From Brachynemurus nebulosus (lineage: Eukaryota > Arthropoda > Insecta > Neuroptera > Myrmeleontidae), in assembly GCA_035578155.1 (NCBI GenBank), contig JAPWDM010000005.1:13296832-13360831 (forward strand): a stretch of 64,000 bases of DNA, read 5' to 3'. Within the stretch, counting starts at the first letter, position 1. Each line of letters begins with the position of its first letter. The notes below the pieces were generated by a model. It was given only the letters and a program-made list of their open reading frames with translations. It did not search any database and was not told the origin of the DNA. The position numbers and the translations under genes were made by a program. Shown here piece after piece: positions 1 through 10,851 of the stretch.

Positions 1-689
1 AGTTTGGCGAATATTCAAAGCTACAATGTAAATTATTGGTATTACGTAAGACCTTAGAAGTTTGGTAATATTTTGGTTACAATTAAAATTCCACCTGTAG
101 TACGTATATTTATATTTTTTCCTTTAGATGAATATTTTAGGAATAAATCGAATGGAAACTGTCAAAAAACTCAACCTGTATACATATGTAAATAAAATTT
201 ATAATAATTATGTATGGTTCAATAGTGTACGTATTTATAGTAGATATCACTTTTTATTAAAACGTCTACTGGCGCACACGAGATCTATGACGACTATGAC
301 TACATAACTGGCGTAGACTTCCACTCCTAGAAAACAATTAATTAACATATTTATTACAGTTACATTATTATCATTTTTTTGATTTTTTTTCTTTATTCAA
401 GTTTAACATATGCGTTAAATGTAGTTGGGTGTTCGTTACTGTTTTGTTTAATTAATTTTTAATACATAAATATCATTTTTAATTATTTATTATTCCAAAC
501 AACTACAAAATTTTTATCTTTTTGTTGTGATATAAATTTCTTAATTAGCCTGTAATCGAATATAAATTTAGGTGTAAAATGTTTTTTGCACGATGGTATA
601 TTTTCATGCATTTACCGACGCTGTTGACAATGCTGGTAAGTTACATTTCCCGAACGTTTGTTTATATCCATGGAAACCAAAGAATAACA
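1..689. other. AT-rich stretch, nothing recognised
   Basis: No coding frame, RNA gene or repeat of note was seen. The composition is strongly AT-rich like the rest of the background. Confidence 0.5.
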
Positions 690-748
690 GTGCGGTAAGT
701 GAAATAGATGCGTGGTAAGTGAATAGGAGTGTGGTAAGTGAAATTAGC
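690..748 (+). repeat. Three-unit minisatellite, about 20 bp per unit
   Basis: The phrase GGTAAGTGAA occurs three times in a row at roughly 20-bp spacing, with only the flanking bases varying. Each unit happens to contain a splice-donor-like GGTAAGT, but no exon is visible beside it. Confidence 0.7.
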
Positions 749-854
749 TCAAAAATGATTGTAATTACATATTTATTTATATTGAAATTTAAAGTACTGT
801 TTGAACAATTAGGAAAATAAATCGATTAATATGAACATTTTCACTAGTTTACAC

Positions 855-878
855 ATTATTATTATTATTATTATTATT
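855..878. repeat. (ATT)n microsatellite
   Basis: About eight ATT triplets in a row. The short open frame across it is low-complexity and is not considered a gene. Confidence 0.85.
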
Positions 879-1334
879 GTTGGCATTAGTCTTCATATTT
901 TATTGACATTTCAAAAGGTCGTTCAATCATTAAAATTTTCTGTGGTTTTCATAATCTTCCTTTCATTTTACAAGAATAAATTTGCAGCCAAAAATAAAAT
1001 GCTTCATCAACTTCATTATTCTCACTAATATTATAGTTTAACAAACAATTTTCCTCAATTTTTTAATAGAAAATTAAAAAAAAAACATTCACGCCAGTGA
1101 AATATTAACACTTAATGTTTATTTACAAATATAATTGTCAATTGTCACTACAAAGATTCGTATTCGTTGCTATAAATATTTATAATATTTATTCATGGCA
1201 TTCTATGTCATAACATACGAATATAAATCTCACCTATATTATCCGAATTTTATTTTTTATTTAATATATTTTTATTCTTTAATTATTTTAAATCGATCGT
1301 GCAAAAAATATTATACAATACACGATGCGTTAAG

Positions 1335-1416
1335 TGCATTTACTGATCTCGAAAATTGCAAAAACTCGACCCTGCGGGTCTCGTTTTCGCAACATTTTCT
1401 CGATCAGTAAAAGCAA
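1335..1416. repeat. Small foldback (hairpin) element
   Basis: The left arm starts TTTACTGATC and the right arm ends GATCAGTAAA. Between them about 32 bp pair with a few mismatches (CTCGAAAATTGC against GCAACATTTTCTCG), with a short GC-rich loop near 1371. It looks like a palindromic MITE relic. No target duplication was identified. Confidence 0.65.
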
Positions 1417-1882
1417 CTTACCGAACTTATATTGTAAAATACTATTATACATTATCATATCAAGGGGCGTCTTACTAGTACAAAAAAATTTAAATGTTGA
1501 ATATATCTACAATCTTACAATACAAATACAGTCGGCACCATGAAAGTGTTACAGCACGGGACTAAAATAATAGTTTCATAGTGAGATAGGTGCCAAAGTA
1601 AAATTTTGATTATACATTTAAGAAATTTATTGATACATTGGAGATCCAATGGTACGTATTCCGATTTTACGTAGAGTGACGTCAGCGATTTAATGGGGTT
1701 TTCCTCTCACAGATACGTCGTCGTTTGTCTGTGTTGATGAAAATTTATGTACCAGACCACAGTCAGGACCGTAGGTAATACTGTCTAATGGTCTAGTAGC
1801 CTCTAATAATTTCAAGATTTCACAGCAAATATTATGCACATATTTTGTCTGCATAGGTATATGCAAAATGAGTAACGTAAAA

Positions 1883-2552
1883 TTCTAGAATATTCTAACC
1901 GTCAACTACCGGAGATATCAAAAAACAGACTTCACTATTGAATTGGTCACTAAAAATGAGATTACGTAGCACAGTTTGACAAAAATTCTAGAATGTTCTA
2001 TTTGTGACGTAGCAAAGATATCGAAAAATCAATTACAGCATTTAATTGGTCATTGAAATAGAGAACAAATAGCATACCTTAACAAATTCTATTCGTCAAT
2101 TGTCAAAGATATATATGCCAAAATCCAACGTCGCCATTGAATTGGTCACGTAAAAAGAGATCAATTAGCATGTTTTGGCAAATGTTCTAGAATATTTTAT
2201 TTGTCAATTAGCAAAGATATTAAAAAATCGATTGCACCATTTAATTGTCCATCCAAAATTAAACTAATATAAACTAAATGTCCCATTTTGGCAAACATTT
2301 TAGAATGATCTATTCGTCAGCCAGAATAGAATACTCTAGAACATGTATCAAAATGTGATATTTCATCTTTTTTCCGATGACCAATTAAATGGTGCAACCG
2401 GTTTTTCAATATCTTTGTTAGTTTACGAATAGAATATTCTAGAATTTTTGGTTAAATTGCGGTGCTTAATCTAATTCTTAGAAACCAATTCAATAGTGAA
2501 GTCTGTTTTTTAATAATTATCTCTGCTAGATGACGAGTAGAATATTCTAGAA
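1883..2552. promoter_or_regulatory. Array of heat-shock-element-like sites, copy 1
   Basis: Perfect three-module sites of alternating TTC and GAA separated by two bases lie at 1883-1895, 1986-1998, 2432-2444 and 2540-2552. Sites with one substitution lie at 2185-2197 and 2329-2341, and a ruined one near 2087. Alternating nGAAn modules are the established recognition pattern of heat-shock factor. That HSF binds here is inference. Confidence 0.5.
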
Positions 2553-2716
2553 TTTTTGTCAGCTTTCACTATTTGGCGTCTTTTACGCTGATAAGTTCGA
2601 TCATGAAATTGGCATTAATATAATATTCAGTTTCATTTATCTATACAACCGAATTTTAGGTGTAAATTGTTTCTTGGAATAGTTTTGTTTTAAATAAATT
2701 CAGATAAATAATATTT

Positions 2717-2731
2717 CCCCCCCCCCCCCCC
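2717..2731. repeat. Poly-C tract
   Basis: A run of about 15 C inside the right part of the repeat; the matching position of the second copy is not a long C run. Confidence 0.9.
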
Positions 2732-2814
2732 ATATAAAAGTTTGCCGTCGCGACGCCCTTGATCTCCCGATTTTATGTATTTCCCCTCAAATTTGCACCG
2801 ATCTTCAATAGTAA

Positions 2815-3699
2815 AAATGTTAAATTTTTGTTTTTTGTTAATTCAGTTTTATTAATTTTAATAAGCACAAAAAATATGTTGGCGTCAGTGGCTGGTTTAC
2901 AAACAAACATTCTGTATGTACTGACTAGAGAACAAAGAGAACGAACATTGCTATGTCTATACTAGGGAAACGAGCGTAACCACAAAGGATAGAAAATAAC
3001 CCACCACTATGTTATGTATGTGCACGCGGAGTTGTGTGCGTTAGTCCGTTGGATGATGTGTGTATTGGTGTCTTGCATACATACATATATAATATGTACG
3101 TGGTGGTGGAACGTATGATGTACGTATACCACGTACATATACCATGTTAATACGAGAGGTAACAAAATAACAACAACTGAAACATACCCATTGAGTGGTG
3201 GCGAATGAATGAGGACTAAGCAGCCTAATATGCACATAAAAGCACATAAGTGATTGCAGAAAAGAGATAGATGTATTCGTTCTATTTGTTCTGTGGTACT
3301 GACATACAGCGTTTGATTGTGTTTGTCGTACACGAGTGGTGGTTGTGTAACACTTTGATAGTGCACAGTTTCATAGTGACTACTGTAGAACGTAGCTTAA
3401 ATCGAACGAGAACAGTTAATAAATAATGGAATATTTGATGGCTTCTAGTACCCTCGAGGAGGGTGTTACGTATTGGAACATGAAGTTAGCATGATGTATT
3501 CTGATCTTCGATTTTCTGGTATAAAAATTATTACTGGAACAACTATTGTTTTTCAAAGATTAACAGAATGTTGTTTGAACTTTACACATTAGCAGCAATG
3601 CACACACACTGTAGAGTGTAGGATTACTCGAAATAAGACTTTTGTCGAATTAGCCATATTTATAGAAGGAAATTCGCAATTTTAATAGCAAAAATGGTA
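2815..3699. other. No recognised gene; mixed-composition stretch
   Basis: The stretch 2890-3400 is less AT-biased than its surroundings and has a 119-codon open frame on the minus strand (3366-3007). Its translation is rich in His, Tyr and hydrophobic residues with no family I recognise, and TG/CA-rich simple sequence contributes to it. I do not call it a gene. Confidence 0.4.
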
Positions 3700-3835
3700 A
3701 ATTCACATCCAAATTACCCGAATTTATTCAATAAAGCTTAGTTTGAGAAAAAATAATTTTTTAATTTGGTGACGTCGTTAAGTTTACTGAAATTTTTCAA
3801 AGGCTTTATAACCGCATTTGAAACGACAGAATGAT
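3700..3835 (+). repeat. Dispersed repeat R, uninterrupted copy
   Basis: Similar to two other stretches (46715-47300 and 47440-47810). Shared landmarks in order are TTACCC, a TTTGA-GAAAA stretch, TAATTTTTTAATTTG-TGACGT, then AAATTTTTCAA-GCTTTA-AACCG. Unlike the other two copies this one has no insertion. Confidence 0.6.
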
Positions 3836-3849
3836 ATATTTCCGAAGTT

Positions 3850-3888
3850 GTTCTTTTAATACTACACGGAGAGTAGTATTAAAAGAAC
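3850..3888. repeat. Perfect 16-bp-arm hairpin at the broken end of a MITE
   Basis: Arms at 3850-3865 (GTTCTTTTAATACTAC) and 3873-3888 are exact reverse complements. The 7-base loop is part of the transposon terminus (ACGGAGA). The flanking sequence has been copied in inverted form just inside the element's first bases. Confidence 0.85.
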
Positions 3889-4704
3889 AAATCATATAAT
3901 TTTTGTAGATAAAATTTCAGAAAAATTACCATGCTTTCTTATAATGCGAGCGCAATCGACGACCAAAATAAAAAATATGTGCTAGCATGGTAAAATTTAA
4001 TGTGCTAACACAACTTTTATCTTATGCATTCTTACAACAACACTCTTATGCATATATGTTATAGTTTAATTCTTGTTGTCGTACTCTTTCATTTGCGCAT
4101 CTGACCCGCAACCTTATGTTGCTTGGGCTGTACCTGTAAAAACTTCGAAGATGCCCGATCTTTTCCAACTTTCGATTCTTTATGATGCATACAAAAATGA
4201 TTGCCAACAATATATTCTAATACTAAAGATAGTGAAGTAACAAAATGATGAATTAAACTGTGACATCCCCGTCCTCTAAGACAGTGTAATGAATACTGCT
4301 TGCTGCTTGTAAGACTAGTCTAAGAATCAAGGTGCTTGGTCCGACCCGTCCGACCAGGTTGGTCGTCCACACCTATGGTTGGCTATGTGACTTGCTATGA
4401 GTGAGGTACATTTCAACAGCGTTCACAACACACACAACCTTAGCAGATAGCATTTCAAATATTATAATACAGCATGGTAATTTTTGTAAGAAAAACAATT
4501 AAAAAATATTTTTTTGTCGGCATTGGAACTTTTTACTGTGCTGTTTTACAAATTTTACGGAGCTAATATTACGGAAACAATATTCTATCTTTTAAATTCT
4601 CTATGATTAATTATAATTTTTATATTTTTACCGTACAAAAATTGAATATGTTCGCCTTTTACACGTCGATTGTAGTGCTGAGCACACTAATTTTTATATG
4701 AATT
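3864..4704. mobile_element. CACGGAGAG-type MITE, copy 1 (both ends damaged)
   Basis: From CATATAATTTTTGTAG to the TTTTTATATGAATTT near 4704 this closely matches the intact copy at 6625-7469. The left terminus is interrupted by the hairpin at 3850-3888, and the right terminus (TTCTCTCCGTG) is missing. It carries no transposase. Confidence 0.85.
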
Positions 4705-5830
4705 TAAATATGACTTGCTCTTAATTTGAGTGCTGAGTCCGCTCCTGGAAGAAGGTGAGAAAAACAATAAAAAGAAGTGAGATACATTCGTGGAATTTAA
4801 AAGTTCAAGTTAGTTGTATCTTCAGGCTTGTATTTACGTCATCATCAGTATATCGGTATCGATCGTAATGTCAACTATACTTAGGTTGGAGAAAAAACTG
4901 TTATTGATAGATAATTGGAAAGATAGGAACTAAATTTGACAATAGTCATAATTATTATTACAAATGAATATTTATTCTAAATAATAAAATACTAAATCTT
5001 TAACTACCTAATACCTATATAAATGTCAAAAAATTTGAAAAAATCAAATTAGTGATTACTTACGATATGAGTAATAGTAAATAATAATAGGTCGATTACA
5101 AGTTGAAAATATATATGTAAATAAAATATGATTATGCAAGTAAAACATAAATTAATATTCAATATTGTCCATATATCATTAATTCACTCTGAAACGTTCA
5201 TTTATCTAAAATTACCAAATCCCTCAGTCACAGCATCGTGTCTAACATAGCGAAATTCCCACGATTAAGCTGTACTTGAATTCAAAAATATCACAAGGGT
5301 AAAACTTTTTTTTTCACTTATTAACTAAAATATTTAACGGTTGTATCTGTGGAAAATATGATACTGTGATATTAATTATGGAACTCAGAATATTATAAAT
5401 CTTATTTTTAATAATAATGAGGTGTTACATTCATTTCTTCAGATTTTTTGATCAGACACTATCCACATCGGTATGTTTTTGGATCATTTTCAAGGCATCA
5501 GAAATCAAGATTTACTACCACAAAAATAATTCAAGTACTACTATGGTATCTAACTTCAAAAACAAAAAAAAAAACAAAAAATTCACTAATTTTTTAATTT
5601 TTCTCGAAAACTTAAGACAGTGGTTCAAGAAATAATTTTATGTGATTTTTATTGTTCTTTTTGATGGTGGAAGAAAAGTGAAGGAATACTTTTGAATCCT
5701 GGCAAAAAACTCATTTTTTTTTGACGAAAAAAGCTCAAGAAATCTTGTTCTGGGCGTGGAAAGTGTGCCCAATTGAAGTATTTATTCAAGGATTTTCGAT
5801 GAATTGGATGTTTTGCTTGAAAGTTATTGC
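4705..5830. other. AT-rich stretch, nothing recognised
   Basis: No supported gene or structured repeat was seen. The open frame at 5417-5635 is low-complexity and Lys/Asn-rich, as expected by chance in AT-rich DNA. Confidence 0.5.
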
Positions 5831-5838
5831 ACAGAGAT

Positions 5839-6023
5839 CAGGACCGTGGAGAAAAATCGCGAGCCCCAAGAATAAACCGCATTTTTAAAAAATTTCTTTC
5901 CAAAAAAACAGGTGGTGAGCAAAATAAACTCTTTTTCCAGGCCCTCTACTAGCAGCTACGGACCCCCTCAAGTTCGGGCTCCGGGGCTGCAACCCCGGCT
6001 ACCCCACCCTCTCGTCGGGCCTG
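5839..6023. mobile_element. 185-bp hAT-like MITE, copy 1
   Basis: The ends are CAGGACCG and CGGGCCTG. The flanking octamers are ACAGAGAT (5831-5838) and ACGGAGAT (6024-6031), seven of eight identical, which is the 8-bp duplication typical of hAT transposons. The right third is strikingly GC-rich. A 173-bp relative lies in inverse orientation at 34214-34386. The GC-rich part throws up spurious Pro/Leu-rich open frames in both copies. Confidence 0.85.
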
Positions 6024-6031
6024 ACGGAGAT

Positions 6032-6622
6032 CAAATTTCGATCACAGTTTCGTACTGTGATACAGAAAGTTTCACCATGACACCAACTGTAATAGCTGAA
6101 ATTTCGTAATGGAAATTTGCTATGTATTTTATTTTATTACTATTGCATTTACTGGTGTTTATGGTAGTTTTTATCTACTTCATATATCTTTGTACTTTTT
6201 ATTAATATACCTAAAGTTATATTGGGTTAAAAAAAAGAAAACAAAAGAAATTTTACAGTACACTCCGTATACTCGTTATAAGAACATTTGTTTCACCATT
6301 ATTATTACGAATATATTTTTTAATTTATCTCTTAATCGTCTAATTTTGTAATAATATCTTTTATAAGTTTATAATATACAACTATTGTTATGTTTATTAA
6401 ATTAATGCAATAATTACAATGTTATTAGATTAAGTTAACGTATTGTTATTTGACGTTTTTATTGAGAGTAGATTAATTAATGATTTTTGTATTACACATT
6501 TAGACCAACATTGACACAATTGCAATTTCATGAATTGTTGAACAGTTGAACACATTTTCGGCGAAACATTCGCGCAAGTGTAAATAAGTTGCACAATTAA
6601 TAAGAATATCTAGGTAGGTACA
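6032..6622. other. AT-rich stretch, nothing recognised
   Basis: The open frame 6109-6351 is hydrophobic and low-complexity with no recognisable family. Nothing else was seen. Confidence 0.45.
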
Positions 6623-6624
6623 TA

Positions 6625-7469
6625 CACGGAGAGAAAAATCATATAATTTTTGTAGATAAAATTTCAGAAAAATTACCATGCTCTCTTATAATGCGTGCGC
6701 GATTAGCGACCAAAATAAAAAATATGTGCTAGCATGGTAAAATTTAATGTGCTAACACAACTTTTATCACACTCTTATGCATATATGTTATAGTTTAATT
6801 CTTGTTGTCGTACTCTTTCATTTGCGCATCTGACCCGCAACCTTATGTTGCTTGGGCTGTACCTGTAAAAACTTCGAAGATGCCCGATCTTTTCCAACTT
6901 TCGATTCTTTATGATGCATACAAAAATGATTGCCAGCAATATATTCTAATATTAAAGAGAGTGAAGTAACAAAATGGTGAATTAAACGGTGACATCCCCG
7001 TCCTCTAACACAGTGGAATGAATACTGCTTGCTGCTTGTAAGACAGTCTAATGGATCAAGGTGCTTCGTCCGACCGGTCCGACCAAGTTGGTCGTCCAAA
7101 CCTATGGGTGGCTATATTACTTGCTATGAGTGAGGTACATTTCAATAGCATTCACAACACACACAACCTTCTTTCTCTTTTTTTCTTTCTACTATTAGCA
7201 GATAGCATTTCAAATATTATAATACAGCATGGTAATTTTTGTAAGAAAAACAATTAAAAAATATTTTTTTGTCGGCAATGGAACTTTTTACTGTGCTGTT
7301 TTACAAATTTTACGGAGCTAATATTACGGAAACAATGTTCTATCCTTTAAGTTTTCTATGATTAATTATAATTTTTATATTTTTACCGTACAAAATTGAA
7401 TATGTTCCCTTTTACACGTCGATTGTAGTGCTGAGGCACAGTAATTTTTATATGAATTTTCTCTCCGTG
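6625..7469. mobile_element. CACGGAGAG-type MITE, copy 2 (complete)
   Basis: The left end is CACGGAGAGAAAAATCATAT and the right end is the inverted ATGAATTTTCTCTCCGTG. The dinucleotide TA flanks both sides (6623-6624, 7470-7471). A TA duplication suggests a Tc1/mariner-type origin, though the family cannot be fixed from the ends alone. Its open frames, such as 6818-7099 on the minus strand, do not resemble a transposase. Relatives lie at 3864-4704 and 31023-31618. Confidence 0.9.
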
Positions 7470-7528
7470 TATATTCTGAGTATTGAGATGCTTTAGATTC
7501 GTTTTGCAAAATCACTTTCTTTTAAAGC

Positions 7529-7690
7529 AGGGATTGTCAAAGTGCGAATCTCGATCCAAATGCGGCTCTCAAATTCAAAAAATACAATCTCATATTCGTA
7601 ATCTATACAATCTCATATTCGTAAATTAAACATTTTTCCGTTAAAATACATCAAATCTTATATGCGATAATATATCCTTTATATGTAATA
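7529..7690 (+). mobile_element. hAT-like terminal fragment
   Basis: It begins CAGGGATTGTCAAAGTGCG, a pattern common at hAT termini. No matching right end or target duplication was found. Inside it, a 23-bp unit (ACAATCTCATATTCGTAA core) is directly repeated at about 7583-7628. Confidence 0.4.
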
Positions 7691-7691
7691 T

Positions 7692-8162
7692 CAGTGGTGT
7701 TCAACCATTTTTACTATGCAAGTTACTTTTCTCAAATTCCTTCTGGAAATGTGATTTAATTTCAGCGTGTAATATTTCTGTTGTTTTTAGAATTCCGATC
7801 TTGTGAATAATGAGAAAAGCAGTATCGGAAACCTATATGAACTGCTTCAGTTTCAAATTTCTAATATCAAAATTATGGTTTTTGAAACTTTAAAAAAAAA
7901 TCAGGTATATATTATGACGTTAACAAGTTCAAATTTTTCAAGATCAATCAATCGTTATAAAAACGAAATTAATTAGATCCGTTGGTGAACTTTCTTGCTC
8001 CTGTAAAAAAGATCATGTTCGTACAGAAAATGTAACTTACTTTTCGGATGGGATTTTTTTTATGCTGTACTCCAATTTAAATTTATACATTAGAAAAGGG
8101 GAACGACTAAAAGTCGCACTGCGATTGATCGGTTGATCACCATCAAGGAGTTGAATACTACT
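7692..8162. mobile_element. CAGTGGTGTTCAAC-ended element, copy 1
   Basis: The left end CAGTGGTGTTCAACC is matched in inverse form at the right by GGAGTTGAATACTACTG. Other members lie at 23990-24410, 30890-32410 and 33770-34530; two of those have the palindrome TGATGACGTCATCA near the middle. Similarity continues slightly beyond the CAG, so the true border is uncertain and no clean duplication is seen. Confidence 0.6.
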
Positions 8163-8636
8163 GTTATATATATAGTTTGTTTATTCAAACCACCCAATTT
8201 TAGGAAATAAACGCATTTTAGGAACGCCTTAAGTTGTAACTGGGTCATTATTTCCCCACATAAGTTTAATCATTTTTTACAGAAAAAATTACAATGCGTT
8301 AGGGTTGTTCCAAACGTGTGTAATGTATTTGAAAATGAAATTTATAATTGACCTTCGAGTGACAATATGTGCAAATAACATTATCGAATAATAAACTGTA
8401 AAAAACGTACATAACTCTAATTGCTGAAGAATCTTAGGAGTCAATGCGTGTGCCGTGTGGATTTTGCAAATTATCCCATTTTTTTTTACACACTTAGAGT
8501 GAACTAATAGTTTAAATATGCGTTATGTATTACCTGCAGGTATCTTCTAAACTAATTTCTTCAACTAGTCTAATATCCAGTATAATTTTTTGATCGTTAG
8601 CTTAAACTATAAGGTTACAGAAGTTTTACAGTGGCC

Positions 8637-9842
8637 ATCCAATGGTACGTACTCCGATTTTACGTAGTGACGTCAGCGATTTAGTGGGGTTCTCCTCTCA
8701 CAGATATGTTGTTGTTTGTCTGTGTTGGTGAAAATTTATGTACCAAGCCAGAGTCAGGTCCGTAGGTAATATTGTCTGAGGGTCTTTTAGTCTCTAAAAA
8801 TTTTGAAATTTTATTGCATACATATATGCACATATTCTGTATACGTAATATGCAAAATGCAAATGCAAAATGAGTAACGTAAAATTCTAGAATATTCTAA
8901 TCATCAACTAGCAGAGATATCAAAAAACAAACTTCACCGTTGAATTGGTCATTAAAAATGAGATTAAACAGTGTAGTTTGACAAAAAATCTAGAATGTTC
9001 TATTTGTCAACTAGCAAAGATATTGAAAAATCAATTGTACCATTTAATTGCCCATTGAAAAAGAGGTCAAGCTACACATTTTGACAAATGTTCTGGAATA
9101 TTCTATTGGTCAACTAGCAAAGATATTCAAAAACAAACGTCGCCATTGAATTGGATACCAAAAAAGAGACCAAATAACATATTTTGAGAAATGTTCTAGA
9201 ATATTCTATTTGTCAACTAACAAAGATATTGGAAAATCTACTGCACCACTTAATTTTCCAACCGAAATTAAATTAATGTAAACCAAATGTCCGATTTTGA
9301 CAAACAATTTTTGCTATCTGACGAATAGAATATTCTAGAACATTTATGAAAATGTGCTATTCCGTCTTTTATTCGATGATCAATTAAATGGTGCAATCTA
9401 TTTTTCGATATCTTTGTTAGTTGACGAATAGAACATTCTAGAATTTTTGTCAAAATGCGCTGTTTAATCTAATTTTTGGTGCGCAATTCAATAGTGAAGT
9501 TTGTTTTTTGGTATCTTTGCCAGTTCACGAGTAGAATATTCTAGAATTTTTGTCAGCTTCCGCTATTTGGTGTCTTTTACGCTGATGAATGCGATAGTGA
9601 AGTTGATTTTTCGACAGTTTTCTAAAAGTCGTCACTCATATTCATTAGTATAACATTCGATTTCCTTTGTCTACACAACCGAATTTTAGCTGTAAATTAT
9701 CTCTTAAGATAATATTATTTTAAATAAATTCAGATAAATAATATTTACCAACCCCCCAAAACAAAAGTTTACCGACGCCCCTGATCTTCCGATTTTACGT
9801 ACTTCCCCTTAAATTTGCACCAACCACTACGTAAAATTGGAT
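8637..9842. mobile_element. Dyad-symmetric 103-bp-unit repeat, copy 2
   Basis: This is the better preserved of two copies. It starts ATCCAATGGTACGTA and ends TACGTAAAATTGGAT, an imperfect inverted pair. Four direct units lead to a centre near 9267, and three inverted units follow. The unit includes CAACTAGCAAAGATATT and an ATTGAATTGG/ATTTAATTG stretch. No coding capacity was seen. The mobility class is unknown; foldback or MITE behaviour is inferred from the copy number of two and the symmetric build. Confidence 0.8.
8885..9546. promoter_or_regulatory. Periodic array of heat-shock-element-like sites, copy 2
   Basis: Sites start at 8885, 8988, 9091, 9194, 9328, 9431 and 9534. Six of seven are perfect three-module sites (TTCnnGAAnnTTC or its complement), and 8988 has ATC for the first TTC. 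Spacing is exactly 103 bp between neighbours, except 134 bp across the dyad centre where the orientation flips. This arrangement fits heat-shock factor recognition, but function is inference. Confidence 0.55.
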
Positions 9843-10843
9843 TTGTGGTGTAATCAGTTTTATAACTTTAAAATATCTCTTCAATCTTTATAGCTAATAA
9901 ACTGATAAAATTCTTTCTTTTTCATTATATTTTCTGTAATCTATAATTATTTGTGTTATTAAGTAACCTTATTTTTTTGGGCAGGTGCTACTTATTTAAA
10001 AAATGATATATGGTCCTAGTATTAATTTGCTAAAAAAGTGTGAAAACAATTAATTGCAATTTTATAATATGGATCACCTTTTTTTTGTAAATTTAATTTA
10101 GTAGATTTAGCGAAAGATATAAAGATAGGAAATATTCTTTTTATACCTGTGGTAATTACTTTCTAAAGAGTTAAGATTATAAATAACGATAGTGTTTTTC
10201 TGTTGAAAAATAATTTCATATTCTATAAAAAGCTTCCTAATAAATGATATCGAAAATTTAATAGATTTAATAAAAAATGTTTATGTAATGGGGATTTTGA
10301 CTAATTTTGGGAAACTATTTTAAAATACGCATATTTATGTATTATGCATATATATAATTTTAATTTTTAAAAATAATGCCGAAAATCGTTAAAAAAAATT
10401 AATTTAATATTTGTTCTCAAAATTTGCGCGAAAACGTTCATTAGCTTCAATTACGTCAGTTTCTCTAGATAGCAACAGGTGTCCTGTAACTAAGAAAAAA
10501 ATCTGTTTATTTTTCTTATAACTAGGAAAAGAAATTGTTGATTTTTAAAAAAATTAATCAAATTCAAATTAATTTCCATAGTTATGTTGGCTAACCGGAA
10601 TTTAAGTAGCGACCCTAGTGGCGACAGTGTTGAAATATAAGAGAAAGCAACGTCACAGCCCATTTCTGCTGACGTAATTTATAGCTGAAAAATTACTTTT
10701 TTTATTAATTTTTTTAAAATTAAATAATCATAGTTAGGATGAATTAACATAACAAATTGCTGTCTTTTATTATCAATTTTCATTAAAATTTGTTTTTATT
10801 GTTTTTCTTTGATACTGTCAAATACCCCATTTAGCACGTGTTT
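9843..10843. other. AT-rich stretch, nothing recognised
   Basis: No gene or structured repeat is supported here. Confidence 0.5.
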
Positions 10844-10851
10844 GTTTGAAA

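Larger units (their letters stand above)
1644..2806. mobile_element. Dyad-symmetric 103-bp-unit repeat, copy 1
   Basis: This block matches 8637-9842 along its whole length. It begins with ATCCAATGGTACGTA, and both copies share a stretch ending in GATTTTACGTA followed by TTCCCC near the right end. The middle is made of units of about 103 bp in direct order in the left half and in inverted order in the right half, so the element folds on itself. Each unit carries a TTCTAGAATATTC-type core. The ends show only weak inverted similarity and no clear target duplication, so the class of element is unknown. No coding frame was seen. Confidence 0.8.

Noticed and set aside
3007..3366. 119-codon open frame on the minus strand as a gene
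   Set aside because: The translation is dominated by His, Tyr, Val and Leu from TG/CA-rich sequence, no family or motif is recognisable, and a second overlapping frame is also open.
5912..6109. Pro/Leu-rich open frame
   Set aside because: It arises from the GC-rich part of a hAT MITE; the inverse copy at 34173-34379 gives a matching spurious peptide.
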